A stretch of DNA of 64,000 nt. Source: Anaeramoeba flamelloides (lineage: Eukaryota > Metamonada > Anaeramoebidae). Both the position numbers and the translations under genes were made by a program. The notes below the pieces were generated by a model. The model saw only the letters and a list, made by a program, of their open reading frames with translations, had not been told where the DNA came from and made no database searches. This document shows, piece after piece, positions 1 to 10,462 of this stretch; the first letter of the stretch is position 1; each line of letters starts with the position of its first letter. The stretch covers positions 6,763,001 through 6,827,000 of the forward strand of contig JANTQA010000070.1 in assembly GCA_027625915.1 (NCBI GenBank). The letters run 5' to 3'.

Positions 1-774
1 GAACTTTTTTTCTCTAACACTTTTTCTCCAAACGGTAAATTGTTTTTGTTGATAACAGTTGAAAAAAAAATGATGAATTACTCTTGTAAGTTAATTTGTT
101 CCTTCTTTTAAATGGAATAACTGTTTCATTTTTGCTAGTATTTGTAGAATAAAAACGAAAACAGTTTCGATTCATTTTCCTTATTTCTCTTTTACTGGTT
201 GAGTTTTCAAAGAAATATATTATAATTTTCGATCTCTTATTTATTTGCTTGTCACTTTTTTTTGTGATTTGTATTTTGGGTGTAATTAAGAAGGACAAAT
301 GAAATCCAAAATTTCAGAAGAATAGAAAAAAAGATAATTAACTGAAATATTATCCCATTTAAATTTCGAAGGCCCATAAAGCAGCTTAAATCGTAAAAGA
401 AATTTTTTGATAACGATTGAACAAGAAAAATTACGATAAATTGATCGTGTTCCATCCTTTTTGTGGATTGAATTTTGTTTAAAAAAGTAACCTTGTTCCG
501 AAAAAAAAAAAAGGGAAAAAATTATTTTTGTTTCGTAAAATTGGTTGATAAGATAAAGACATTTTAAACAAGGGGAAGAACAAAAGTTGAGAAAAGTAGG
601 GATCAAACTGATTTATTTTAGTGTTTAATCATTTTATTAACTCACTTTTTTCCAATCACTGTAAAAGAAAAAAAGCATTTCTTTCTTGAAAAAGTTTTGG
701 AAAAGGAATATTTACCAAAGAAAAAATAGTTTCTTTGGTTAAGACTAAAAAAAAAAATGAAACAAAATATTTAC
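1..774. other. AT-rich stretch, no supported gene
   Basis: Several minus-strand open frames of 60-110 codons overlap here, but they are rich in Phe, Ile, Lys and Asn as expected from AT-rich DNA, and I recognise no family. A 3' part of the candidate Gln/Pro-rich exon at 775-1067 could continue into it. The only apparent intron there, 745-774, would be just 30 bases, so I do not rely on it. Confidence 0.3.
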
Positions 775-1067
775 AAGTTAATTGGTTTGGTGCTTCAACA
801 GACTCTCCTTTTTTTGGTTTTGTTACAAATTGTGGTTGAAGTTGTGGTTGTAATTGTAATTGTATTCGTGACTGTGGGTATGGCTGTGGCTGTGGCTGTA
901 ATGGTTGTTGTGGTTGTGTTGTGTTATTATTAAAAGGCAAAGAGTAATGCACTTGTGGGAACTGGCCACTGATGTTCATTGGTGTTGTAAGCATCGGAAC
1001 CGAATTGGGCTGGTGAATTGAAACATGGGGATTATTATAAAATGGTGTTTGTGTTGTTGTTTTGTTT
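775..1067 (-). CDS. Candidate exon of a Gln/Pro-rich protein
   Basis: The minus strand is open from an acceptor-like TTAG just before 1067 down to a GTAAAT donor-like site after 775, about 97 codons. The translation is unlike its surroundings: it starts NKTTTQTPFYNNPHVSIHQP, runs into alternating Gln-Pro and Gln-Leu pairs, and ends with KPKKGESVEAPNQLT. Such tracts are common in transcription regulators and RNA-binding proteins, but there is no recognisable domain. Upstream minus-strand frames at 976-1432 could hold earlier exons, and I could not find a convincing splice. Function unknown. It could also be a non-coding low-complexity tract that stays open by chance. Confidence 0.3.
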
Positions 1068-2609
1068 CTAATTGGATTTCATAAAATAAAGGAAGAAGAA
1101 ATAAAAGTTGTGTTATGAAGAAAAAGGTTAGGCTATTTGAACGGATTTGCATTTTTTTAGGAATTTTTTTTGATTCATCCATCAACCGAAAGTCGTTGAA
1201 GACTTTAATGATGATATTGAATATAATTTTCTTCACTAAAATTCTGGCAGATGTTAACATATTTAAGGATTAAAGTTTTGTGAATTTTGATGGATTTCGT
1301 CCTTCCAAACCAGATAAATTCAAAAAAAAAAAAAAAAAAGAAGAATTGTTGCTTGCAAAAAAAAGAAGAGAGGTTTTGAAGAAAATAATACTGTTGTGTT
1401 TTTTTCTCGGTGTTGGTATTGTTACTCATCAAAAGTTTATAGATGTGAAAAAATAAAAAAAAAAAAGTAATGTGAAAAAAATGAAAGAATTGAAAATTTT
1501 TTCAATTGAATATTATTGTTAAAAAGTAGACTTAATAGATAAAGATCTTAGGTTATGTAAGGTTAGTAGGATACTAGTGCTGTTTGTTGTTTATTTCTGT
1601 TTTATTGTTTATTCTCTACATAAGGCCAAGTTGGCAATTATTTTTGTTGACATTGAGTATCAGAAAAAAGTAATACAAAATTAGATTTTGATAAATATAT
1701 ATCTAAAAAATGTAAGTGGACTTGAATCTTTAGATAGAAATATGAGTGTTCAAGAATTTGGAGATCTTAAAAATTGTGAAATTATACACAGCTTTAGTGT
1801 TGAACTTTCGGGTCTATGGTGTTAATTTGAAAACAAAACAAAAAGTTATTGATTAAGTTGATAAGTTTGACAAAATGTGGATCTTGGAGAGACCAAACTC
1901 AAAAAATTATCATATTTTTGATTTAATAAAATCTTTATTGTTAAGGTTTTCAGTTCTTGAAATGATAAAAAAGTTGAATTGTTTATCTTGTAATCTTCGA
2001 TTTGTAGATCAATATATAAATATATATAAATATAACGAACATGCTTCTAAAAGGTAAAAAAATATTCTAATTAAAAAAAAAAAAGGATAAATTTATCATA
2101 ATTTTTTGAAATTTTTCAGTCTTTTTGTTTATACAATTTGATCTGCTTGAAATGAAATTTTCTTTTGCTTTTTTCGTTATTGTATCAAACCTTGCTTTTT
2201 ACAAAGAACCTTATTTAAAATTTCAGAGAAGTAAAAGAAATATAGTTAAAAAAAAATTGTTTTGAATTTTTCAAAAAAAAATAATGTAAAACAATTACAA
2301 AAATCATGAAAAATAGTATATTTTTTTATTTGAAAATAAAAAAATTTGTTTATCAATCATCTGACTCATCCAATTTGAATGTTTTTAACGTACAATATTA
2401 ATAAAAAATAATAGTTGAAGATTTCGAGATCAAATTGATCAATTTGTTTGAGTTTGGTTAGCTTAAGATGTTTTTGGAAAATACTATATGAGTGAAAAAA
2501 TTTCGAAATTATTAAAAAAATGGGTAGAATTTACTAAGTTTTTTGTTATTTATTTTTTATATAAAATTGGAAATATATTTTTTGTTTTTTTTTTTTTTTT
2601 TTGAATTTT
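1068..2609. other. Intergenic, one short coding-like frame
   Basis: Mostly low-complexity A/T sequence. A 27-codon plus-strand frame at 1742-1825 (MSVQEFGDLKNCEIIHSFSV...) and a 60-codon frame at 1875-2057, ending just before a GTAAAA, have more varied amino acids than the background. They could be early exons of the candidate gene at 4773-5670. Nothing else recognised. Confidence 0.25.
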
Positions 2610-3208
2610 ATTTTAATTATTGGTATTAACTAACCCATTTCAAATAATAACTCTTGCAATTTTGTTCATTTCTCGAAAAATTGCTGGAAATTATTATCTC
2701 GAGGCGATATTAAAAATATCATCTTAGAGAGAAATTAAATCAGTATATTTTTCCGAATTTGCTAAAATGGTACCAGTTAAAATCCCTCATTTTGATTTTT
2801 TTTGATATTTTCAAAAAAAAAAAAATGGTAAATTAATTTCTTCCTTTTAATTGAAAGGGGTTTTTCCTAATCGGGTCTAATTTCAGTAGATTTTTCAATT
2901 GGAAAAAACAATAATATGCTTTTTAATATTTAAAAAATCGTTTTCATCTTTGGAATTTTGTTGGTTTTTTGAAAGAAATTGGTTGTGTATCGAATTTTAT
3001 CGAAACAAGTAATCTCGGGTTGTTTTTAATATTTCTTGAAATATTTCAATAAAAATCGTATGTAATAAATACAATGTGATTTTTTCCAATTGGTATTAAT
3101 ATTCCACTTAATTCTGTATTACAAATTATCAAATAGATCGGCATACACAGGGGATTTTTTTTTGAAATAAAAAAAAAAAAAAACTGCCCTTTATTAGGAA
3201 TACCTTAT
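2610..3208 (+). mobile_element. Family L element, copy L1 (diverged)
   Basis: This shares the GGTATTAATATTC block and the right end (TGCCC, a short T-rich stretch, then GGAATACCTTAT) with L2 (25435-26735) and L3 (53708-54307). The full copies are about 600 bases, so the left end is estimated from that length. No open frame. A non-autonomous DNA element is the simplest reading. Confidence 0.5.
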
Positions 3209-3219
3209 TAATATATATA

Positions 3220-3410
3220 TATAGTCAGTTCCAAATTTAAGGTACAAACTATCAACGAAATTTAAGGTACAAAAAAATCTCAAATTAAGGAACAAAATTT
3301 GGAATTTTTTTTTACAAATAATTTTACTAGAATCTGAATTTTGTGACTATATTTGAGATTTTTGTTGTGCCTTAAATTTAGTTGATAGTTTGTACCTTAA
3401 ATTTGTAACT

Positions 3411-3417
<7 letters not shown>
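3220..3417. mobile_element. Family A MITE, copy A1
   Basis: An inverted-repeat element of about 198 bases bounded by TA. The two arms, each with AAGGTACAAACT or its complement, are nearly mirror images around an A/T centre holding TTTTACTAGAATCTGAATTTT. The ends (TAGTCAGTTCC and GTAACTTACTA) match A4 at 58455-58653, A3 at 34019-34214 and the split copy A2. TA target sites and CAGT-type ends fit a Tc1/mariner-type MITE. Confidence 0.8.

Positions 3418-3449
<32 letters not shown>
3412..3449. repeat. (TA)n microsatellite
   Basis: An uninterrupted TA run directly at the right TA of MITE A1, probably expanded from the target-site dinucleotide. Confidence 0.9.
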
Positions 3450-3452
<3 letters not shown>

Positions 3453-4029
3453 CTCCCTAAAAATATCCATGGTTGGTTGAAAGGGGTTTAAACTATTTAA
3501 AAAAATAATTAAAAGTGAAAGATGTATCTAATATTGTTTTTCCTTATAAAAATTGACCAAATTTTACTTTTTTTGTTTAAAATTATGTAAAAGAAAATAA
3601 TTCTCAAAAAACGCTAATATCTCATTTTTGGTAAAAATGGACTTTCTTGATTTATTATCTTTAGAATAAAAAAAAAATTATTTCCTCATCATTGTGTTAA
3701 AAAATCATTTTTATCTCTTAAATAATAATGATAATCCAAGTTGGTTATGTTATGGTTGTATAAATTAGGTAAATTTGTTCAAAATGCTAAAAAAAAAAAA
3801 AAGAAAGAAAAAATAGTTTAAAAAAATGATGGAAAGAATCTATTTTGTATTTTATGTTTATTGAAAAAAAAAAATTAAATTTTTTTGATTTTATAATCTA
3901 TAATACTTCAAGAATTAGAAATGAGTAAATATATTAACTGGTTTTTTATTTTTTTTTTTTGCTTTTAAAAACCAAAAGTAAAAAATTAAAAATATTGTTG
4001 TTACAATAAAACGTGCAAAAAAGTTTAAT

Positions 4030-4450
4030 CGGTGTTTCAAAATGAAATGGGTATTTTTTTTTTTGTTATAGAAAACCTGTACATCAATCAAACAAAAAAG
4101 CTAACAATAAAACCCAATTAAATATGGTTTTGGTTTTCTAAAGTCCGGAAAATTTCAAAATAAAATTCTAAAAATGTTTGAGAAAATTCTCAAAAATTTA
4201 TCACAAAAAATAGAGTATATTTTTGATATAATTTTTAATAATTCAAAATTCAAATAAATTGGAGAAAAATGGAGAAAATTAAACAAATTATCAATAAATT
4301 CGAATTATTGGATTAAATTTTACGGTCGGTCCAAAGGTGTTTACCTTCAAAATTAATTTATGTCTTTGGTATACTATTGGGTCGTAAAATGGGTGTTGCA
4401 TTGGAAAAAGAAGGAAAAAAAGCATGATCTTTACTGGGTTTTTTTTTTTT
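4030..4450 (+). mobile_element. Family M repeat, copy M1
   Basis: This matches the reverse complement of 15313-15770 (M2) over several hundred bases, for example TTGTTATAGAAAACCTGTACA here against TTGTTATAGAAGACCTATACA there. It also partly matches 44395-44530 (M3) around GGTATACTA...TTGGGTGTT. No coding capacity seen. Confidence 0.6.
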
Positions 4451-4772
4451 TTTCAGATTTTTCTTTAATAAATAGAGTTCTTTCTGAATTGGGGTGTGAA
4501 TTAAAAAATCTATAGAAAAGGAAAATTGAAAATGAACTGAGAATTCTTCCCATTTAGAATTAAAATAGTATTATTGGAATTGTTCCCAAAATCGACAGAA
4601 AAAAAAAAGAATTAGATTGATATAAAAGAAGAATGAAACTTGCTTAAATAAGATTTTCCTTAAAAAGACAAAGTCTTTGGATAATTTCATAATGCTATTT
4701 TAAATGGTTTATTCGATCAAAAAACTTGAAAACTCAAAACAGAAATGCAATGAAAAATAAAGAGATGTTCTG

Positions 4773-5670
4773 ATGTTTCTTTCGGCGTTTGGTATTAAAG
4801 TACTAAATTTCCTCTTGGTTGATAAATTTAGTTGCAAAACTTCGCTCTTCTTCGATCTTGATGAATGTTTAACATTAAAACAAAATATCTTTCCTAAGGC
4901 TTATATCTGAGTTTTATTAATATTTCGATTTTAATTCTTAAAAATAATTATTTTTTTTTCAGTTTTTAATAAGGCTTTTCTAAGTTTATAAAAAATGTAA
5001 AAGAAAAAATAGAACACTTTTTGATTCCTGTTTTGTGAATTATTTATTGTTGCAAAAATTATAAAATAAAATTATGTTTTTTTTTTTTTTCTTTTTATTT
5101 GATTTTGATTTTTTGATATAAATGTGTCAATTTTCTTCTTTTTAACTCTGTAGCTTTAAAAAAAACCTACTATTGGTTATTATTATTACGGTGATCTTTG
5201 AGATGATAAAAAAAAGAAAAAATCTCTCCCGGGTGGGCTCGAACCACCGACCTCCAGATTAACAGTCTGTTGCGCTGCCAACTGCGCCACGGAAGAAGAC
5301 AAAACTTACCTCTTTTAGTAATGAAAAAAAAAAATTTTTACAAATAGAAAAACAAAAGACAAATTAATCGTAGAAAGATAAAAAGTTCGACTTTTCTTTT
5401 CTTCTAATTTGTAAGAAAAGTTCTGGGCCGAGTATTCTCAACACGTGTAACTTTAAAGCAAGTCAAGGGTTCTATGGGCAGCTTGTTGATATATATTTTG
5501 GCATCAATAAAAAAGCTTCTCATGCTATCATTCCTTCCTTCACTATTGATCTGTCTTTCAAGTTAGGTTATTTTCGAAGCACTACTCAAGCTCAAATTAA
5601 GTAGGTTTCATTGTTAATTTCTTTTCCAACACTAACCCATACAATCTGCAAAATACTAAGGTTTCGTGGG
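4773..5670 (+). CDS. Possible multi-exon gene, HU/CCDC81-like fragments
   Basis: Two short frames stand out. The first, 4773-4910, codes 45 residues (MFLSAFGIKVLNFLLVDKFS...). The second, 5415-5600, follows a pyrimidine-rich stretch ending in AAG. It codes about 62 residues ending in SFTIDLSFKLGYFRSTTQAQ, and stops at a good donor, GTAGGT. Splicing 5600 to 5661 (acceptor ACTAAG) would continue the frame as IKFRG. The pattern of a helix-rich stretch followed by a short beta arm ending in IKF weakly recalls the eukaryotic HU-like domains of CCDC81 proteins. That is a guess by eye; I could not join the exons into a whole protein. The tRNA-Asn gene would sit antisense in an intron between the two exons. 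It could also be a captured or decayed gene fragment. Confidence 0.3.
5217..5222 (-). terminator. Pol III T-run terminator
   Basis: Six T on the minus strand, two bases after the 3' end of the tRNA-Asn gene, followed by a second T-run. This is the usual RNA polymerase III stop. Confidence 0.85.
5225..5296 (-). tRNA. tRNA-Asn (anticodon GTT)
   Basis: A 72-base cloverleaf on the minus strand. The acceptor arm pairs TCTTCCG with CGGGAGA (one G-T pair). The D arm is GCGC...GCGC, the anticodon loop CTGTTAA gives GTT, the variable loop is AGGTC, and the T arm is GGTGG-TTCGAGC-CCACC. The internal A box (TGGCGCAGTTGG) and B box (GGTTCGAGCC) are intact. No intron and no encoded CCA. The first pair of the anticodon stem looks mismatched; otherwise it appears functional. 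It is by far the most GC-rich segment in its surroundings. Confidence 0.95.
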
Positions 5671-6442
5671 TTGATATTTTTTTTCTTCTTCGTTTTGCAT
5701 TGGATTTAATTTAAATAAAAAGCATTAAGGGTGTTGGTGATTCATGTTTTTTCGTCGATCATTAAAGATCTCATATATTCTCTATTCTTCTGTATCGTTA
5801 TTTACTTTTTCAGGGTAAAACAGCCTGTTTAAAAAAAATCCATTCTTTTTCGTTTTTCAACTATTGTTTTTTGTTGCTTATTAATTATTTGATTGGTAAA
5901 CACATATGTAATTCCCGCTTGCTCCAACAAATAAAAAAAAAAAAAGATAAGTTCAAATGAAGAATAAATGTAATTTTTCCATTTTTAGTTTTTGATTTTC
6001 TAGATTTTGATTGAAATTTGTGATACATTGGTTTGTTTGGAGTCTTTATATTATATCTTTTGTTGACAGGAAATCTTTATTGATCTGTGATCTGTAAATT
6101 AAAAAAAAAGTTAATAACCGAACATTTTAACGGTAAAATTTCAAAAATAAAGTAATAAACATAATTTTGTTTATTTAAAGTAATAACTACATCTTTTACC
6201 TTATTGTGATTTTTTTGTATATAATTTTCTTTTTCATACAAGATTTTTGAATATTTTTGACAAAATGGGAGTAAATATAGTTGTTCAATTTAAATTTGAA
6301 GCTACTGGATTTAAATCATAAATAGGAATAATTTTCATTTTACAGTACTATTTGTTATAAAATAAATGGAGTAAAATTTTCCTTTGGCTTTTCCAACATC
6401 AGATTTTTTAAATCTAGGAAAATTTCAAATTTCGAAAATTAC
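5671..6442. other. Intergenic, nothing recognised
   Basis: A/T-rich sequence without a supported frame or RNA. A TTTTTCAG near 5813 looks like an acceptor and might belong to the candidate gene just upstream, but no coding stretch follows it. Confidence 0.4.
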
Positions 6443-6906
6443 TTACTGTAGAGAGAAAAATGTTGGACACAGAAAAATGGTTGGACAGCATTTTTAATTG
6501 GGAACATTACTGAAAATGATTTTTAATTTCAATCATTTGTAAAGCAACTAAAGAAAATAACAATAATCTACTTATTAGAATAACGATTAAGGTAATTCTA
6601 CTTTTTCAAAACCTTATCTCTTATAATCTAAATCAAGTTTAAAAATTACCATTTTCAGAATTAATAGTAAACTTTACTAAAACTTGGATTTTTGTTAAAA
6701 TAGCATGATCTACTTGAGTTATCAACCATTCAAATGAGTATTCTACACAAACCACAGATTAATGAACTTTTAACAGCTTTAAACCTGGATTTATATAAAA
6801 TTCACCTAGTTATCAATAGGATTTGATTTTCAATTTCAGTAATGTTCCCAATTAAAAATGGTGTCCAACCATTTTTCTGTGTCCAACATTTTTCTCTCAA
6901 CAGTTA
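6443..6906. mobile_element. Family F foldback MITE, copy F1, TTA target site
   Basis: The terminal inverted repeats are about 75 bases, starting CTGTAGAGAGAAAAATGTTG on the left and mirrored on the right, with inner parts reading AATTGGGAACATTACTGAAA. TTA flanks both ends (6443-6445 and 904-906 of that kilobase), as in Tourist/PIF-Harbinger MITEs. The 300-base core matches F2 at 27259-27743 (TATTAGAAT, TGATCTACTT, GAGTATTCTA blocks). No frame. Confidence 0.8.
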
Positions 6907-7664
6907 GACTAGTTTAAATTATGAATTTCATGTTTAAGAATTGATGACTTTTAATGGTATATTTTTATTCTTTGAGAATGTAATTATTTTGTTTAAAAAG
7001 CTGAATGAAAATTTTGATCTTTTTATTTTACAATTTTACAGTTTGTTGAATAATTGTGTTCGCTTTTTTCTTAGTTTATTCGAAAAATGTTTGTATTGTT
7101 TTTGTAAATAATTGGTGTTTTTTTTTCAACGGTGTTTTTTTGTTTTTAATTGTTGTTTTTAAAATTTTTATAATTATTTCTTTAAAATACAGTTCAGAAA
7201 ATCCGTATTTTCCAAATTAAACAATATTTACAGTTTGTTTAATAACCCGTGTTTACTCCAATATATATTATTTTTTCAAACTTTTTCTATTGTTTCTTCA
7301 AAAAAAGTGTTTTTGAGTGTTGTTTTGAAAATTTTAGGAATTGTTTTTGGTCTTTATCTGTTGATGAAATGAAAAGTTTTCAAGAGTATTTTTATTTTTA
7401 AAAGGGAAGTATGTCTTGAAAATAAGATTGTCATTATCTAAGTCATAATTGAAATTTTTTTTCAAATTTTTCTTCCAAAATAGTAGTAACTCCTAATTTA
7501 TTGAAAAATTAAAAGATCTTCACATAATCAATTAAAATTGATCTTTTTAGAGATTTAATTTGTTCTCATTATGAAAATTATTGAAATTGAATTGATTTTT
7601 AAATACTTTCGCCATTGAGTCTATTCTTGACGAATTTTAATCAGATCAAATATTACTGTTAATT

Positions 7665-7872
7665 GTAAAATAAAAAGATCAATAATTTCATTCAGATTTT
7701 CAAACAAAACATCAAAAGAATTAAAAAAAAACAATTCAAAGTACCCTTTCTAAAAGAGAAAATTAGTAATCTTAACTGATTAACGGTTTTATGAAAAAGA
7801 AATTCTTTTTGTGAAAACAACTTTTTTTTTTGAGAGCTGAATGAAAATTTTGTTCCATTTATTTTATAACCA
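7665..7872. mobile_element. Family N foldback MITE, copy N1
   Basis: The arms AAATAAAAAGATCAATAATT and its mirror (TGAATGAAAATTTTGTTCCA) enclose about 130 bases of A-rich sequence. It matches N2 at 17285-17491. The motif GCTGAATGAAAATTTTGATC also occurs alone at about 7000. Confidence 0.6.
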
Positions 7873-7927
7873 ATAGTAGCTAATTAACTTTCAATTCTGT
7901 CTGGAATATTATAGCCGTTCTAATGCT

Positions 7928-8325
7928 ACCATTAAATTCTAAATAAAAGAAAATTGAGTTTTTTATTCTTATTTTCCATTTTCAAAAAATTCAAAAATAA
8001 TAGCTATTATTCAAAATAAATATTTCACAAATGAGTAATTATTCAAATTTTTCGAACATCGTAAAAAAAAAATTAAAGATCCCAGGAAAATTAAAAAATA
8101 TTGTTCAAAAACGGTAAATTTTTAAAGATCAGTAAATATTGATATTTTTTTAGTTCTTTTTTGGGTGAATAATTTTTAAATGCTTCATGAATCTTCAATT
8201 TTTTTTTTTTTCTAAATTTGAATAATTACTCATTTATTAAATTTATTTTGAATAATAGCTCATATTTCCGAATTTTTTCAAAATGGAAAAAAGAATAGAA
8301 AACTTAATTGTATTTCATTGAGGAT
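7928..8325. mobile_element. Family G long foldback, copy G1
   Basis: Arms of over 100 bases pair across the element: AATAATAGCTATTATTC...GAGTAATTATTCAAAT on the left and the mirror (ATTTGAATAATTACTCATT) on the right. The middle holds TTCAAAAACGGTAAATTTTT. G2, 400 bases away, is its sister. Confidence 0.75.
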
Positions 8326-8717
8326 TCTAATCCCATCCAATATAGACAAAAAAAATAACCAAATAAATAAAGTCCACCAATTACGAGATATAATTTGAAG
8401 ACTATTGGCTAGGGAAATAGTAAAAAAAGAAAAAAAAAATGAAATTTTTTTTCATTTCTTTTTTCAAAAAATCTGGAAAAATTTATATATCATTTTTGCT
8501 CATGTTGAGATACCAGCAAAAAAGTTTTTAAGAATCTTTTCTGATCCTTTTTATTGTTTTTTTTTTCGTTTTTATTAAAGTTCAAATTGAAAGATTTGAT
8601 TGTTGTGGATTTTGATGTTGATTTCTTTAAATTTGGTTGAACTAGATCTCTTATATATGGAAATTGATCTTGAAGGCTGTAGAAAAAAATTTTGATAATA
8701 CAGCATTTCCAAAACTA

Positions 8718-9120
8718 CCATAAAATTTTTAATAAAATACAATTCAGTTTTCTATTCTTTTTTCCATTTTGAAAAAAATCGGAAATAAGAGCTATTATTC
8801 AAAATAAAATTTAATAAATGAGTAATTATTCAAATTTAGGAAAAAAGAAAAAAAAATTCAAGATCCCTGAAACTTAAAAATTATCCACCCAAAAAATAAC
8901 CAAAAAAATATCAATATTTACTGTTCTTTAAAAATTTACCGTTTTTGAACAATATTTTTAAATGCTTCATGAATCTTGAATTTTTTTTTCTTTTTTCCTA
9001 AATTTGAATAATTACCCATTTATTAAATTTTATTTTGAATAATAGCTCTTATTTCCGAATTTTTTCAAAATGGAAAATAAGAATAGAAAACTGAATTGTA
9101 TTTTAACCAAAATTTTATGG
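8718..9120. mobile_element. Family G long foldback, copy G2
   Basis: A 403-base palindrome with arms of about 125 bases, from CCATAAAATTTTTAATAAAA to the mirror ending AAAATTTTATGG. The arms match G1, but the central loop (AAATTTACCGTTTTTGAACA) is in the opposite orientation to the same sequence in G1. Confidence 0.8.
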
Positions 9121-9349
9121 GAGCCTGTGAAAGGCTGCACGATCTTTACAAATATTGTTTGATTTGAAAGTATAGTTACACTTGACTGTATTTTTCATTA
9201 AACAACAAATTAATAACATAAAACCACAGTTATTAAAAAAAAAAGAAAACATTTATAAAAAAACAACAACAGTTATTTACAAAAACAATACATTAAATAT
9301 TCAAAAAAAACAAATAAAAAAGCGAACATGGGCTATTTAACAAACTTCA

Positions 9350-10394
9350 CATTAGCAAATTTAACCAAATTACCCCCGCCCCCCCAATCTTCCAACCACA
9401 GTCACCCCATTTTTGAACTAACCCAATCAAATTTATACAAACTTGCCACCAAAAACCACAACCACCAAATATTTCAGTTTGATTTTTAATAAAAACAAAA
9501 AACAAACATAAAAAAGACCAATATTTTTTCAGAAAAACTGTTTTGTATCAATCTACATGTGCAAAAATGATTTCAAAAATTTCATTTTATTTTCATTTTT
9601 TGCCCTTTGGCCCCAAGCCTTAAAATCGTGTCTTGTAATTGGTGGTAAACTTTTATTTATTTACCTTTTTCTTTTTTGTGATATATATTGTTCGAACCAA
9701 GAATCCTATCTAAAGCAATATTCCAGAATTAAAAAATAAGTTAACCAGCTGGAATTTTATACCATTAATATTCTTCAAGAGCATTGGCCAAACAGTTTAA
9801 AAATAATTTTTAAGTTATAATTAGATCAAATTAGATCTCTAAAAATATCAATTCTCATTGGTTACTAAAAGATATGTTGTTTTTTTTTTATTCCTTTAGA
9901 AATAAAATTATTTCGAGTATCTTTCAAAAAAAAAAATGATTATATATTGATGAATGTAAAGTATTATTTTCAAACTAGGCTTCTTTTTCAAAAATCAACA
10001 CACTCTTGATAACTTTTAATTTCAATACAATTAAAGAATAAAAAAATATTTAACAATTTTAGAAACAACAATTAAAAAATCAAAAAATTCTAAAACAACA
10101 ATAAAAAGTTGAAAAAAAAATATTTATCAAAGTCAAAATGGATTATTTAACAAACTGTAATTTTAATTTTTCCTTTTCAAATAGATTTTTCAATCAAGCT
10201 CTCAAATATTTTCCAAATTACAGTGATCAAAAGAATTTGTGCCTAACTACTACACACAGGTAAATATGTAATGTATTAAAAAAATAGAGTTTTTCCAATT
10301 TTGGAGATAAATAAGATTTCCATGCAGTTATCCAGATTTTGGTTATAGTAAACCAAATACCATTTTTGATTTGTGAGCTTGGATGTATTTTCAA
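9350..10394. other. Intergenic with a C-rich patch
   Basis: The stretch 9370-9470 is unusually C-rich, with runs of five C and seven C near 9375-9388 and ACCACA repeats, so the minus strand carries G-runs. A 60-codon plus-strand frame at 9557-9739 is hydrophobic and unrecognised. The rest is repeat debris, including the right end of the composite region at about 10159. Confidence 0.4.
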
Positions 10395-10462
10395 TACAGT
10401 CAATTCCACACTTTTAAGACACAAACTTTAACCAAAATTTAAGGCACAAAAGCAATTACAAA

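Larger units (their letters stand above)
7037..10159. mobile_element. Composite region with two overlapping pairs of inverted ends
   Basis: Left ends TACAGTTTGTTGAATAA (7037) and TACAGTTTGTTTAATAAC (7229) are mirrored by TTATTTAACAAACTGTA-like right ends at about 9346 and at 10159. The 7037/9346 pair also shares TTCGCTTTTTT and TTGTATTGTTTTTGTAAATAA inside. N1, G1 and G2 lie between. I read this as one or two CAGT-ended, TA-targeting elements enlarged by later insertions. Which left end belongs to which right end is uncertain. Confidence 0.45.

Noticed and set aside
745-774. A 30-base GT-AG intron in the Gln/Pro-rich candidate
   Set aside because: Far shorter than every confirmed intron here; the match to GT and AG is expected by chance in A/T-rich DNA.
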